From the NCBI RefSeq assembly GCF_900198195.1, contig NZ_LT899436.1, positions 4,430,001 through 4,494,000 on the forward strand: 64,000 bases of DNA, written 5' to 3'. This DNA is from Tenacibaculum jejuense. Its GTDB lineage: Bacteria; Bacteroidota; Bacteroidia; Flavobacteriales; Flavobacteriaceae. A model generated the notes under the pieces. The model was given only the letters and a program-made list of their open reading frames with translations. It searched no databases and was not told the DNA's origin. The position numbers were made by a program, and so were the translations under genes. Positions within the stretch are counted from its first letter, which is position 1; each line of letters opens with the position of its first letter. Positions 43,119 to 52,252 of the stretch are shown here, one piece after another.

Positions 43119-45056
43119 ATGGAAAATAGGTTAGTAATACTTGCTATTCTTTTTTTAAATTCTTTGGTGTTCTCTCAGAATACTAATAAAACAGATTTAA
43201 AAACTATCTTCAATCAAATTGTAGATAACAAGTATGAAAACTATTTTAAACTCGATTCTATACTTGAAAAAAATCGTGAATTAAATACTATACCGCAAGA
43301 AGAGTTTTACAAACTGTACGAAAACAGCTTAAAAAAAGATTACAAAATAGGTCAAATTTACGCGTACAATAACATTGGTAAAGTTTTTCGTTTACAATCT
43401 AAATATGAAAAAGCAATTGAATACCACATCAAAGCTTTAAAATTAGTAAACACTATTAAAAACAATGATGTTAAAGCTTACACACTAAACTTATTAGGAT
43501 CTTGTTACAGAAGGTTAGACGATATAAAAAATGCATTAAACTGTCATCAAGATGCATTAACACTGACTAAAAGAGTAAAAAAAGAAACGCTAATAAATAA
43601 AAGAAATAAAAGTATTTCTGTAAACAACATAGGAAACATTTATCTTCTACTAAAACAATACGATTTAGCATTACAAAAGTTCGAAACTTCTATCTCAATT
43701 TCTAAGGAACTCAACAACAAACTTGGTTTAGCTATCAATTATCAGAATATGGGATTCAGTCAAGAAAATCTTGGGTTTTATGACGATGCCATAGAAAACT
43801 ATTACAATTCATTAAAAATAAACAAAGAGTTAAATTCTGAGCGAGGACAAATCATTTGTTACAACAGCTTAGCTTCTACAAATTTGAAAAAATTAGAGTT
43901 TGAAAAAGCGCTGGAACTCATGGAAAAAATTTATCCTTTAGCTGTAGAAAAAAACAACAAGTTCTATTTAGCACGTACTCTTACAAATCTTGGAATTGCA
44001 AATCTTAAGACGAATCATCTTGAAGATGCAGAAAAATATTTAACTGAATCTGTAAAATTATCAAGTGAAAATAATTTTAACAGAAGCAATACCAGAAGCT
44101 TATTTGCACTTTCTGAATTATATGAGAAACAGAAAGAAGAAAAAAAAGCATATGAATACTACAAAAAAGCTGTTGCTTTAGAGAAGAAAACTATCAATGA
44201 AAAAACGTTCTCTTATGTTAATAACTTAATTTCGAAGCAAAATATTTTAGCTAAGATTAATGAAAGAGATAATATGGAGAAACAGTTCCAAATTCAAGAT
44301 TTAAGAACAGAACAAGATCGTAATATTCTTATCATTACTTTAGTTACTATTGCGTTATCGAGTATTGCTTTATATTCTGTTTACAGGCAAAAGTTATTAA
44401 ATAATGACAGAAAAATATTATTGTTAGAGCAACAAGCATTACAAACGCAAATGAATCCTCACTTCATTTTCAATGCTTTAAACTCTATAAAACTTTACGT
44501 AATTAATAACGATCAAAAACAAGCTGTTTATTACCTAAATAAATTCTCTAAATTAATTCGAAATATTCTTGAAGTTTCTAAGGTAAAGGAAGTTAGTTTG
44601 AAGGAAGAACTTTCTACTATGGATTTATACATGACTATTGAAAATATCCGTTTCTCTAATGAAATAGATTATACGCTAAATATAAATCCGGATTTAAATA
44701 CAGACACTATAAAAGTACCACCTTTAGTATTACAACCTTTTTTAGAAAACGCTATTTGGCATGGTTTGTCTTCTAAAGAAGGAAATAAAAAAATTACACT
44801 AACTGCAAATAAGGTTTCTGAAGATGTTGTCTCTGTAAATATTATAGATAATGGAATAGGTAGAGAAGCTGCAGGAGAAATTAAGAGGTCTAAATCTTTA
44901 AAAAGAAAATCTGTTGGAATTGATTTAACCATAGAGCGATTAAAAACTTTCGCTGAAGATTACGAAGAAGAATTTACACTTACCTACCACGATTTAACTG
45001 ACGATTTTGGTAAACCTGCAGGAACAAAAGTATCTATTCAGTTTCCAGTAGTTTAA
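43119..45056 (+). CDS. TPR-containing histidine kinase (LytS type)
   Basis: A 645-residue protein: signal peptide (NRLVILAILFLNSLVFSQN), about six tetratricopeptide repeats in the periplasm (GQIYAYNNIGKVFRLQSKYE, NVNLLGSCYRRLDDIKNAL-like units), one membrane helix (ILIITLVTIALSSIALYSVY), a coiled segment, then a His_kinase domain with His448 in QMNPHFIFNALNSIKLYV and an HATPase domain (PPLVLQPFLENAIWHG, IDNGIGR). It pairs with the LytTR regulator upstream. The signal sensed is unknown. The stop overlaps the convergent dinB stop by 4 bases. Confidence 0.93.
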   Translation: MENRLVILAILFLNSLVFSQNTNKTDLKTIFNQIVDNKYENYFKLDSILEKNRELNTIPQEEFYKLYENSLKKDYKIGQIYAYNNIGKVFRLQSKYEKAIEYHIKALKLVNTIKNNDVKAYTLNLLGSCYRRLDDIKNALNCHQDALTLTKRVKKETLINKRNKSISVNNIGNIYLLLKQYDLALQKFETSISISKELNNKLGLAINYQNMGFSQENLGFYDDAIENYYNSLKINKELNSERGQIICYNSLASTNLKKLEFEKALELMEKIYPLAVEKNNKFYLARTLTNLGIANLKTNHLEDAEKYLTESVKLSSENNFNRSNTRSLFALSELYEKQKEEKKAYEYYKKAVALEKKTINEKTFSYVNNLISKQNILAKINERDNMEKQFQIQDLRTEQDRNILIITLVTIALSSIALYSVYRQKLLNNDRKILLLEQQALQTQMNPHFIFNALNSIKLYVINNDQKQAVYYLNKFSKLIRNILEVSKVKEVSLKEELSTMDLYMTIENIRFSNEIDYTLNINPDLNTDTIKVPPLVLQPFLENAIWHGLSSKEGNKKITLTANKVSEDVVSVNIIDNGIGREAAGEIKRSKSLKRKSVGIDLTIERLKTFAEDYEEEFTLTYHDLTDDFGKPAGTKVSIQFPVV

Positions 45057-46135
45057 AACTCAAACTGTAGTTGTACCCAAACTGGTTCTTTTTTTTCTGT
45101 GTTTAAATTACTGAAAGAAATACCTAATAAACGTACTGAATTTTTCAATTCTTCTTGTAAGAGTAAATCTTTAACTATTGGAAAAAATTCTTTTTTCTTA
45201 TGAATGAAATACGATATGGTTTTGCTTCGAGTTTGCTGTGTAAAATCACTGTATTTAATTTTTAATGTAATCGTTTTCCCTTTTGTATCAGATTTGTACA
45301 TTCGTCTTTCTAGCTCTTCTGCGATATGTTCCAGCTTTTCTAGCATAAAAATTTCAGACGATAAATTCTCATTAAATGTTCTTTCTGCTGCTATCGATTT
45401 TCTTATTCTATTCGGTTTAACTGCGCTATTATGAATCCCTCTAACAATATGATAGTAATGTACACCAGACTTTCCAAAAAGCTTTGTTAACTCTTCTAAT
45501 GTCTTTTGCTTTAAATCTATTCCTTTAAAAATTCCGTTATTATGCATTTTGGCAGCTGTAACTTTTCCAACACCATAAAATTTTCCTACAGGAAGTTCTT
45601 CAAGAAAAGGAATTACATCTTCTGGGTTTATTGTTTTTTGTCCGTTTGGTTTGTTAATATCTGAAGCAACTTTAGCTATAAATTTATTAATAGAAATTCC
45701 TGCAGAAGCTCTCAACGCTAACTCTTCCCAGATTCTATTACGAATCTCTTTTGCAACTAAACTAGCAGACGGATTACCTTTTTTATTCTCCGTAACATCT
45801 AAATATGCTTCATCTAAAGATAATGGCTCAACTAAGTCGGTATATTCATAAAATATCTGTCTAATTTTTGCTGAAATCTCTTTATATCTTTCATATCTGG
45901 GCTTTACAAATATTAAATGCGGACATTTCTTTTTTGCTAAAACACCACTCATTGCAGATCGAACACCAAATTTTCTAGCTTCATAACTTGCAGCAGAAAC
46001 CACACCTCTTACTTCACTTCCACCAACAGCAACAGCTTTGCCTCTAAGTTCAGGATTATCCAATTGCTCTACAGATGCATAAAATGCATCCATATCAACA
46101 TGAATAATTTTTCTAAAAGGTGGTTCCAATTCCAT
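45053..46135 (-). CDS. dinB: DNA polymerase IV (Y-family)
   Basis: Translesion polymerase of 360 residues. Catalytic motifs HVDMDAFYASVEQ and SLDEAYLDVT carry the acidic metal ligands; helix-hairpin-helix region VGKFYGVGKVTAAKM; little-finger domain from about residue 240. The C-terminus QLQFEF resembles the clamp-binding peptide of Pol IV. Full length. No LexA-like operator was recognised upstream. Confidence 0.95.
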   Translation of the reverse strand: MELEPPFRKIIHVDMDAFYASVEQLDNPELRGKAVAVGGSEVRGVVSAASYEARKFGVRSAMSGVLAKKKCPHLIFVKPRYERYKEISAKIRQIFYEYTDLVEPLSLDEAYLDVTENKKGNPSASLVAKEIRNRIWEELALRASAGISINKFIAKVASDINKPNGQKTINPEDVIPFLEELPVGKFYGVGKVTAAKMHNNGIFKGIDLKQKTLEELTKLFGKSGVHYYHIVRGIHNSAVKPNRIRKSIAAERTFNENLSSEIFMLEKLEHIAEELERRMYKSDTKGKTITLKIKYSDFTQQTRSKTISYFIHKKKEFFPIVKDLLLQEELKNSVRLLGISFSNLNTEKKEPVWVQLQFEF

Positions 46136-46221
46136 TCTATAAAATTAAAAAAAGAATAATTTAAATTCATTTTAAAATAACATCTTATATTAGTATAAAT
46201 ACTTTTTCTTTGGTTTTGCCG

Positions 46222-46229
46222 TATCTTTG
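46222..46229 (+). promoter_or_regulatory. Bacteroidota -7 element of ctaA
   Basis: TATCTTTG matches TAnnTTTG 23 bases before the ATG of the heme A synthase gene. No TTG at the standard upstream distance. Confidence 0.5.
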
Positions 46230-46252
46230 TATAAATTTTTTTCCGAGGGTCA

Positions 46253-47317
46253 ATGTTGTCAAAGATTAATAATTTACTTCACTATTTTAAGTCTAAATTT
46301 CCTAAGATTACTAAAATCACTTTTATTTCGGTTTATCTTATTTTCTTAGCAGGAGCTGTGGTTAGAATGACTGGATCTGGAATGGGATGCCCAGATTGGC
46401 CAAAATGTTTTGGTTATTTAATTCCTCCAACTTCAGAAGAACAAATTACTTGGAAACCAAATAAGGAGTTTAAAAAAGGAATGATCATTGTTAAAGATGA
46501 AACTCTTTTTGTAGCTCAAAACGATATTAAAACTTCTGAAAATTTCGCTGCCAGTAATTGGGAAAAGTACACAAAACACGATTACGCCAAATTTAATAAA
46601 TATCACACTTGGACGGAATATATTAACAGATTAGCTTCTGTACTTTCTGGATTCGTTTTTATTTTTCTAATCTTGGGTTCTATTAAATATTGGAAAGAAA
46701 AAAAATCGATTACTCTTTTATCTTTCTTTGCTTTATTTCTGATGGGCTTTGAAGCTTGGCTTGGAAAAACCGTAGTAGATTCTAATTTAAAACCGACTAT
46801 AATTACCATTCATATGGTTGTTGGGCTTTTAATTATTGGAATATTACTCTATTTACATTTTATCGTTTCTGAAAGGAAAAACAACTTTAAATACAATGCG
46901 CTTTTCAATAAACTTTTAATCTTTTCTGTAATTTTCTCGGTAATTCAAATTGCCATGGGAACTCAAGTAAGACAGTTTATCGATGAACAAGTAAAACAAT
47001 TTGGTTTTGATAATAAGCAATATAGTTTAATGAATCCTAGTTTTAAATTTTACTTTCACAGGTCTTTCACCATTGCCATTGTGTTAGTTAATTTTGGAAT
47101 GTTTTACTTAAATCAGATCAAAGATTTAGGTTATAAACTGGTTAATTGGATTGTCTTTTTAATTTTCCTAGAAACTATAACAGGAATTTTAATGTACTAT
47201 GCTGAATTTCCTATTGGAACACAAGCTGTACATTTATTAGCTGGAGCAATTTTATTTGGATTACAATTTTACTTATGGATGCAAAGTAGAAAAACTACTT
47301 TTACAGAATTAGTATAA
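46253..47317 (+). CDS. ctaA: Heme A synthase (COX15/CtaA family)
   Basis: Inner-membrane enzyme converting heme O to heme A for cytochrome oxidase. The 354-residue protein has about eight helices. Family signatures: GAVVRMTGSGMGCPDWPKCF at the end of helix 1, HTWTEYINRLASVLSG with a heme-ligand histidine, and FHRSFTIAIVLVNFGM and VHLLAGAILFGLQF in the second half. A loop of about 60 residues after the CPDWPKCF motif (WKPNKEFKKGMIIVKDETLF) is longer than in the Bacillus form and seems to be a Bacteroidota trait. Single gene. Confidence 0.92.
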   Translation: MLSKINNLLHYFKSKFPKITKITFISVYLIFLAGAVVRMTGSGMGCPDWPKCFGYLIPPTSEEQITWKPNKEFKKGMIIVKDETLFVAQNDIKTSENFAASNWEKYTKHDYAKFNKYHTWTEYINRLASVLSGFVFIFLILGSIKYWKEKKSITLLSFFALFLMGFEAWLGKTVVDSNLKPTIITIHMVVGLLIIGILLYLHFIVSERKNNFKYNALFNKLLIFSVIFSVIQIAMGTQVRQFIDEQVKQFGFDNKQYSLMNPSFKFYFHRSFTIAIVLVNFGMFYLNQIKDLGYKLVNWIVFLIFLETITGILMYYAEFPIGTQAVHLLAGAILFGLQFYLWMQSRKTTFTELV

Positions 47318-48106
47318 TTGGAAATGTATATGATCATCGTGGCGAACAGCCTGACATCCATGAAATCGTATTTTTTTATTTTTTAAATCCAATCTGCTTT
47401 TTAAATGTGGCTCAATAAAGAGTTTACTAACCTGTTTCTGTTTTAAAATAGTATTTATTAATGATTTTGTTCCTTTTTTTGAAAACTCAATATCTTTATT
47501 AATACTACCAAAAGTCAAATACTTAGGAAAATCATATTGCCAATAACCTTTGCTTTTACAAATTGTTATTTGATTGTATTCGCTTTTCTTTGGTCCACTA
47601 AAAACACCATAACCAGTAACTGATTTCTTTTTATTAGTTACAACATTATCTTTCTCATAAATTAAAGAAACATCAATCTTTTTTCCATCGTTATGACTCA
47701 AATGTGGCAACAAAGGAAAACCATCAAAAAAAGGAAAGTTAGCATCTAGATATACCAATTTAATCCCTTTATGTTTCTTGCTTAACTCTTTACTCACTCT
47801 ATCTAACACAAAATTTAATTCTGGCACGACATAATTCCGATTAGCAAGAACATACACGAAAGAATTGGGTTGAATTAATTCGGAATTTTTAATCTTTTCC
47901 CTTCCAAAAAAGGGAGACAAATAAGGTAAAATCAAAAAGGAAAAGATACTATAGTTGATTAAAAAAATAGTTATTTTAATTTTTCTATTCTTCTTTCTGA
48001 AAAATACAATAGTTAACAAATATATAAAACCTCCTACTTGAGTCGTTATAGTCAAAACCAGAATGATTAAAACATGTAGTAGCATTTTAAATATTCGTTT
48101 TATCAT
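47309..48106 (-). CDS. Probable LAS-type (MepA-like) metallopeptidase with membrane anchor
   Basis: A 265-residue protein. Start set at 48106 (MIKRIFKMLLHVLIILVL); a longer TTG-started frame runs inside the next gene and is not credible. Two hydrophobic helices at the N-terminus (LLHVLIILVLTITTQVGGFI and ITIFLINYSIFSFLILPYL) precede a globular domain. That domain has LSHNDGKKIDVSLIY (H-x6-D) and, near the end, RHDDHIHFQL (H-x-H), the zinc-ligand pattern of LAS peptidases that cut peptidoglycan cross-links (MepA, VanX, D-Ala-D-Ala carboxypeptidases). I infer a cell-wall hydrolase; overall similarity is otherwise weak. 16 bases after the TPM gene. Confidence 0.6.
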   Translation of the reverse strand: MIKRIFKMLLHVLIILVLTITTQVGGFIYLLTIVFFRKKNRKIKITIFLINYSIFSFLILPYLSPFFGREKIKNSELIQPNSFVYVLANRNYVVPELNFVLDRVSKELSKKHKGIKLVYLDANFPFFDGFPLLPHLSHNDGKKIDVSLIYEKDNVVTNKKKSVTGYGVFSGPKKSEYNQITICKSKGYWQYDFPKYLTFGSINKDIEFSKKGTKSLINTILKQKQVSKLFIEPHLKSRLDLKNKKIRFHGCQAVRHDDHIHFQLY

Positions 48107-48122
48107 AGTGTTTATTTTAAAA

Positions 48123-49415
48123 TTACCAACTTCCACTAGCACCGCCACCACCAGAACTTCCACCTCCTCCTGAAAAACTACTGCTAGAAGAAGAACTTCT
48201 TGAACTGTAAGAGGAGCTTCTACGATAAGAAGAACTTCCTCCACTAGAAATATTCGTAGAGAATACCACTTTTGATGCAAAAAATGAAAAACTAAACTTT
48301 TGTTTTTTAAGAACGTGTCTGTATGCAATAATAAAAGTCGTTAATAAAAATAACCCAAAACAAAATATAAAGAAGTACAAAATATAGATCGGTTTAAAGT
48401 CTGCTAACAACTCATTGAGATTTTCTTTTAAAACAGTTTGTATAAAAATGACTATGGCTCCTAAAATTGGTGCTAGCGTAAAAGTGAAGCCACCAAAGAA
48501 AAACATGAGTATAGTAGGTAAATAAAAAGGAAAAGTAAATACACCTATGTTTCCAGTAAACAAACCTTTAAATATCATTATTGATCTTCTTGAAGCCTCT
48601 TTTAATATGACCATAACACCTAACCATACAAAAATTGATATGAAGCCTAAAAATAGTAGCGGAAAGAAAATCAGTATGATTATTTTAATAAAAAATGCTA
48701 CTAGCATTATACTTAAACCAAAGAAAATTAAAAATCGTTTCGGATTGTTCTTATACAACTCGCGTATGCTAATTTTTCTATCTTTTCGTATAGTTCGATT
48801 CAAAATTAATACGATTAGAAACAAAAAAATTGGACCTATAAAAAGAGCGCTATAAATTCTCGTAAAAATAGATGTTGTATCATCTTCTTTACTCGAAATA
48901 GGTGTATTAAATTCATTTAAATACTCTGGATTATTAATCAGTTCGATGATCTTATAAACTCCTTTACTTATTCCTTTAAAGTATTTTTCTTCTTTAAAAT
49001 TTGGTATAAATATTTCTCGTATAATTCTTGAAGCTACAGCATCTGTTATAATGGACTCTAAACCGTAACCTACTTCAATCCTAACTTTTTTATCTGCTTT
49101 TGAAAACAAGATAAGTAGACCATTATCTACTCCTTTTTGACCTAATTTATTTTTATTAAAAACATGTAGTGTAAAATCATCAATACTTTCTCCATTTAGT
49201 TCTTCTATAGTAAGAACTACGATTTGATGTGTTGTTTGAGATTCAAAAGATGTTAGCTGTTCTTTTAACCTTTCTGTTTGCTCGTTAGTAAAAATTTTAG
49301 CGTTGTCTGTAACTATTTCCTTTAAAATAGGGATTTCACTTTGAGCAACAATAATGAAATTAAAACATAACAAGAATATAAAATGACAAATGAGATGTAG
49401 CTTAAACCTCTTCAT
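48123..49415 (-). CDS. TPM-domain membrane protein with Gly/Ser-rich tail
   Basis: A 430-residue protein: signal peptide (HFIFLLCFNFIIVAQS), a TPM domain (residues about 30-165: VTDNAKIFTNEQTERLKEQL, HQIVVLTIEELNGESIDDF, RIEVGYGLESIITDAVASRI), several membrane helices, and a C-terminal tail of serine, arginine and glycine (SSSSFSGGGGSSGGGGASG then SW). The plan is that of YgcG-like proteins. The domain has been linked to phosphatase activity and photosystem repair in plants; its bacterial role is unclear. The following gene encodes a probable peptidoglycan peptidase. Confidence 0.88.
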   Translation of the reverse strand: MKRFKLHLICHFIFLLCFNFIIVAQSEIPILKEIVTDNAKIFTNEQTERLKEQLTSFESQTTHQIVVLTIEELNGESIDDFTLHVFNKNKLGQKGVDNGLLILFSKADKKVRIEVGYGLESIITDAVASRIIREIFIPNFKEEKYFKGISKGVYKIIELINNPEYLNEFNTPISSKEDDTTSIFTRIYSALFIGPIFLFLIVLILNRTIRKDRKISIRELYKNNPKRFLIFFGLSIMLVAFFIKIIILIFFPLLFLGFISIFVWLGVMVILKEASRRSIMIFKGLFTGNIGVFTFPFYLPTILMFFFGGFTFTLAPILGAIVIFIQTVLKENLNELLADFKPIYILYFFIFCFGLFLLTTFIIAYRHVLKKQKFSFSFFASKVVFSTNISSGGSSSYRRSSSYSSRSSSSSSSFSGGGGSSGGGGASGSW

Positions 49416-49473
49416 TATACTATCATTTTTTTCTTATTCATAACCAATAGTTGAATATCCCTAACAATTAATT

Positions 49474-49875
49474 TTAACTATAATCTTCTTTAAATAATCT
49501 TTTTTTCGTCTCTATAAATCGCTCTAAAAAAAGTTCTTTTTGCTTCTCACCCTTCACTCTAAAACTCATTAATAATCCTATGCCTAGAGCAAAAAAAAGA
49601 ATTATTGGAAACCAATTACTTTGAATAGCAAAAACAACAATTGCAACTAAAAGACATACAAGAAAAATTCTAAAACTATAATTCGTAGGGAACACGTAAT
49701 CGTGTTTAAGATGAAACAGATTATCTTCCTTTAAAACTCCTATTATTCTAATATTATTAGATTTTGCTGCTCTTTGAAATTCAAAACTTGTTGGGCTTAT
49801 CATTCCTTTGTAGTGTTCTTCTAAAATTATTTGATTCAGAATTTTGAAGAGTTTTTCATTATTTTCTAATTTCAT
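49474..49875 (-). CDS. Hypothetical membrane protein
   Basis: A 133-residue protein with a soluble N-terminal half (ILNQIILEEHYKGMISPTSF, NNIRIIGVLKEDNLFHLKH) and two adjacent membrane helices (FRIFLVCLLVAIVVFAIQS and WFPIILFFALGIGLLMSF), then a charged C-terminus. No family recognised. 11 bases after gldD, so probably in the gldE-gldD transcript. Confidence 0.68.
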   Translation of the reverse strand: MKLENNEKLFKILNQIILEEHYKGMISPTSFEFQRAAKSNNIRIIGVLKEDNLFHLKHDYVFPTNYSFRIFLVCLLVAIVVFAIQSNWFPIILFFALGIGLLMSFRVKGEKQKELFLERFIETKKRLFKEDYS

Positions 49876-49886
49876 ACCAACAATTA

Positions 49887-50453
49887 TTACTCATTGAGAT
49901 TTTTCTTCCATTGTAATGTCTCCATCATTTTGACCATATCTTTTTTAATATAATCTACGGCCGGTAAAACGCTATCAAAATTAGGTTTAGAATAGAAGAA
50001 TAACGACGCTTTTAAAAAATGTTGTACACTATCGGTAACATGAAATTGTACTTGCGAAGCTGCATTTCCATAAATAAAATACATTTTCCCGTATACTTTT
50101 TCTTCTGGATTAATATAATCTTCTGTATTCGAAATATTATCTGCCTTTACGGTATGCTCAAAAACTAATTTTTCAGCTTCAATTAAAAGCTCTTTAAGAT
50201 TATTGTTTACTGGTCTATAAGTAATATCTACAGAAGCTTTTAAATCTGGATATCTAATCTTTAACCAATTTTTAGGAAGTGATTTTACACTTGCAACTGT
50301 AGAGACTTCGAAAGAATAAGGTCTTTCTATTGTAATTCTTTGGTAGTTGGGCTTTGCATATTTCAGGCTCAAATATGCTTTTGGTTTTGGTAATGTTTCT
50401 CCTCCGCAACTCATTAAAATCATCAATAAAAAACCATATAAACACCTATACAT
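49887..50453 (-). CDS. gldD: Gliding motility lipoprotein GldD
   Basis: A 188-residue lipoprotein (lipobox LMSCG, Cys16) needed for gliding and type IX secretion in Flavobacteriia. Characteristic stretches are PKPKAYLSLKYAKPNYQRI, PYSFEVSTVASVKSLPKNWL, LKASVDITYRPVNNNLKELL and YGNAASQVQFHVTDSVQHFL. Its start overlaps the gldE stop by 8 bases, as in other gliding flavobacteria. A T9SS substrate is encoded elsewhere in this window, so the machinery is likely functional. Confidence 0.93.
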   Translation of the reverse strand: MYRCLYGFLLMILMSCGGETLPKPKAYLSLKYAKPNYQRITIERPYSFEVSTVASVKSLPKNWLKIRYPDLKASVDITYRPVNNNLKELLIEAEKLVFEHTVKADNISNTEDYINPEEKVYGKMYFIYGNAASQVQFHVTDSVQHFLKASLFFYSKPNFDSVLPAVDYIKKDMVKMMETLQWKKNLNE

Positions 50454-51774
50454 TTCTTGTTACTTTTACTTGTTTTATTCTTTTTCTATCTATAGCCTCT
50501 ATAGTAAACGTATAATTCTTAAAGTTTATTTTTTCTCCTTTTCTAGGAAACTTCCCAGAAACTTCTAAAATAAAACCTGCAAGAGTTTCACTTTCTCCTT
50601 TATCATCTTCGAAAATATCTTCATCTTCATCTAAAACTCTACACAAATCTCTAACAGTTACTTTTCCTTCGAAAATAAAATTATTTGAATCTAATTTAGA
50701 ATAAGTTAAGTCATCATCATCAAACTCATCGTTAATATCTCCTACAATTTCTTCAATAACATCTTCTAAAGTAACAATTCCACTTGTTCCCCCATATTCA
50801 TCAACTACTATGGCCAAGTGATTTTTTCTTTCTTGAAAATCTTTTAATAAATCATCTAGTTTTTTATTCTCAGGAACAAAAAAGGGCTTTCTTAATAGAG
50901 ACAACCAATCAAATTTTTGCTTGTTCAAATGCGCTAATAAATCTTTTGCATATAAAATACCAACGATATTATCAATGTTCTCTTCGTATACAGGGTTTCT
51001 TGAGTATCCATTTTTCAAAATAGTACTTAAAACCTTATCGTAAGAATCTGCATTTGATATGGCACAAACATCTGTTCTTGGCTTCATGATTTGCACAGTC
51101 TCAGTATTTCCAAAGGTTACAATTCCTTCCAAAATTTTCTGTTCATCTTTAGTTGTAGCACTTTCTGAAGTTAACTCTAAAGCTTGCGACAATCGCTCTA
51201 CTGATAAGTTGTTGTTTTTATTTCCTAGCTTCCTCTCAATAATAGTTGTAACGCTTGTAAGCGGAATACTTAATGGACTTAAAACTGCATTTAAAACATC
51301 TAAAGGTTTTGCTATAAAACTAGCAAATTGAAGAGATTTTCTACTTGCATACACTTTTGGCAATACTTCTCCAAAAAGCAAAATTAAAAACGTTACTAAA
51401 CCTACTTGAATTATAATCTTTACTACTGATGCTGGCAGAATAAAAAACCCGAAATCTAGAGAGAAATTGATATTACCAAACATAAACTCATCTAACGAAG
51501 CGAAGATTAAAACCACTAAAATATTAATGAAATTATTAGTAATTAAAATCGTTCCTAAAAGTTTTTGAGGTTTTTCTAAAAGTTTAACTACAGTATTTCT
51601 TCCTTTGCTCTTTTCTGAAAGTTCATCTAACTCGGTTTGAGATAGCGAAAAAAAAGCGACTTCAGCTCCCGATATTAACGCAGAACAAATTAAAAGAAAT
51701 AATAAAATTATTAAACTTATTGAATTTAAAAAAGCAGTGCTCGCTATGAGTAAAAAATGGGGTTCTGGGTCCAA
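50446..51774 (-). CDS. gldE: Gliding motility-associated protein GldE (CNNM/CorC type)
   Basis: A 442-residue inner-membrane protein: CNNM/DUF21 domain with helices (ISLIILLFLLICSALISGAE, FLILLFGEVLPKVYASRKS), a CBS pair (RTDVCAISNADSYDKVLSTI; LDDLLKDFQERKNHLAIVVD and EYGGTSGIVTLEDVIEEIV) and a C-terminal CorC/HlyC domain. In Flavobacterium it supports GldD function. Located between ssb and gldD, the conserved order. Confidence 0.93.
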   Translation of the reverse strand: MDPEPHFLLIASTAFLNSISLIILLFLLICSALISGAEVAFFSLSQTELDELSEKSKGRNTVVKLLEKPQKLLGTILITNNFINILVVLIFASLDEFMFGNINFSLDFGFFILPASVVKIIIQVGLVTFLILLFGEVLPKVYASRKSLQFASFIAKPLDVLNAVLSPLSIPLTSVTTIIERKLGNKNNNLSVERLSQALELTSESATTKDEQKILEGIVTFGNTETVQIMKPRTDVCAISNADSYDKVLSTILKNGYSRNPVYEENIDNIVGILYAKDLLAHLNKQKFDWLSLLRKPFFVPENKKLDDLLKDFQERKNHLAIVVDEYGGTSGIVTLEDVIEEIVGDINDEFDDDDLTYSKLDSNNFIFEGKVTVRDLCRVLDEDEDIFEDDKGESETLAGFILEVSGKFPRKGEKINFKNYTFTIEAIDRKRIKQVKVTRNV

Positions 51775-51793
51775 TTTTTAAATTTTAGTTAAA

Positions 51794-52219
51794 CTAGAAT
51801 GGTAAATCATCATCTTCACTTGAAGTACTTTGATTATTGTTTTGTACAGGTGGTTGAGGTTGTTCATTAGGAGTACCTAATTCTTTTTTAGTACTTAAAA
51901 AAGTCATCTCTTGGACATGAATTTCAGTTGTATATCTCTTTTGTCCTTCAACTTCGTATTGACGATTTTTTATCCTTCCTTCTAAATATACTTTATCTCC
52001 TTTACTCAAATATTTTTCACAAAGATCTGCAAGTTTATTTCTCACAACAACGTTATGCCAATCGGTATTGGAAACCCTTTCACCAGTTTGGCGATTTGTA
52101 TACGTTTCATTAGTAGCTAAAGGAAAACGCCCAACAGCATTACCTTCATCAAATCTGTACATCTTCACTTCGTCTCCTAAGTGACCAATAAGTATTACTT
52201 TATTTATTGTTCCTGCCAT
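51794..52219 (-). CDS. ssb: Single-stranded DNA-binding protein
   Basis: A 141-residue SSB: OB fold (INKVILIGHLGDEVKMYRF, WHNVVVRNKLADLCEKYLSK, VYLEGRIKNRQYEVEGQKRY), a Gln/Asn/Pro-rich linker (NEQPQPPVQNNNQSTS) and the acidic tip EDDDLPF that recruits repair and replication proteins. Between mutY and gldE. Confidence 0.96.
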   Translation of the reverse strand: MAGTINKVILIGHLGDEVKMYRFDEGNAVGRFPLATNETYTNRQTGERVSNTDWHNVVVRNKLADLCEKYLSKGDKVYLEGRIKNRQYEVEGQKRYTTEIHVQEMTFLSTKKELGTPNEQPQPPVQNNNQSTSSEDDDLPF

Positions 52220-52237
52220 TTTTTACACTTGTGTAAT

Positions 52238-52245
52238 TTCAAATA
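52238..52245 (-). promoter_or_regulatory. Bacteroidota -7 element of ssb
   Basis: The complement reads TATATTTG, matching TAnnTTTG, 19 bases before the ssb ATG. It suggests that ssb-gldE-gldD can start independently of mutY. Confidence 0.5.
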
Positions 52246-52252
52246 TACGAAT

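Noticed and set aside
47309..48328. Longer TTG-started frame for the peptidase gene
   Set aside because: The extra 74 residues run through the Ser/Gly-rich end of the TPM gene in another frame and are a Val/Leu/Glu-rich artefact; the ATG at 48106 gives a membrane anchor.
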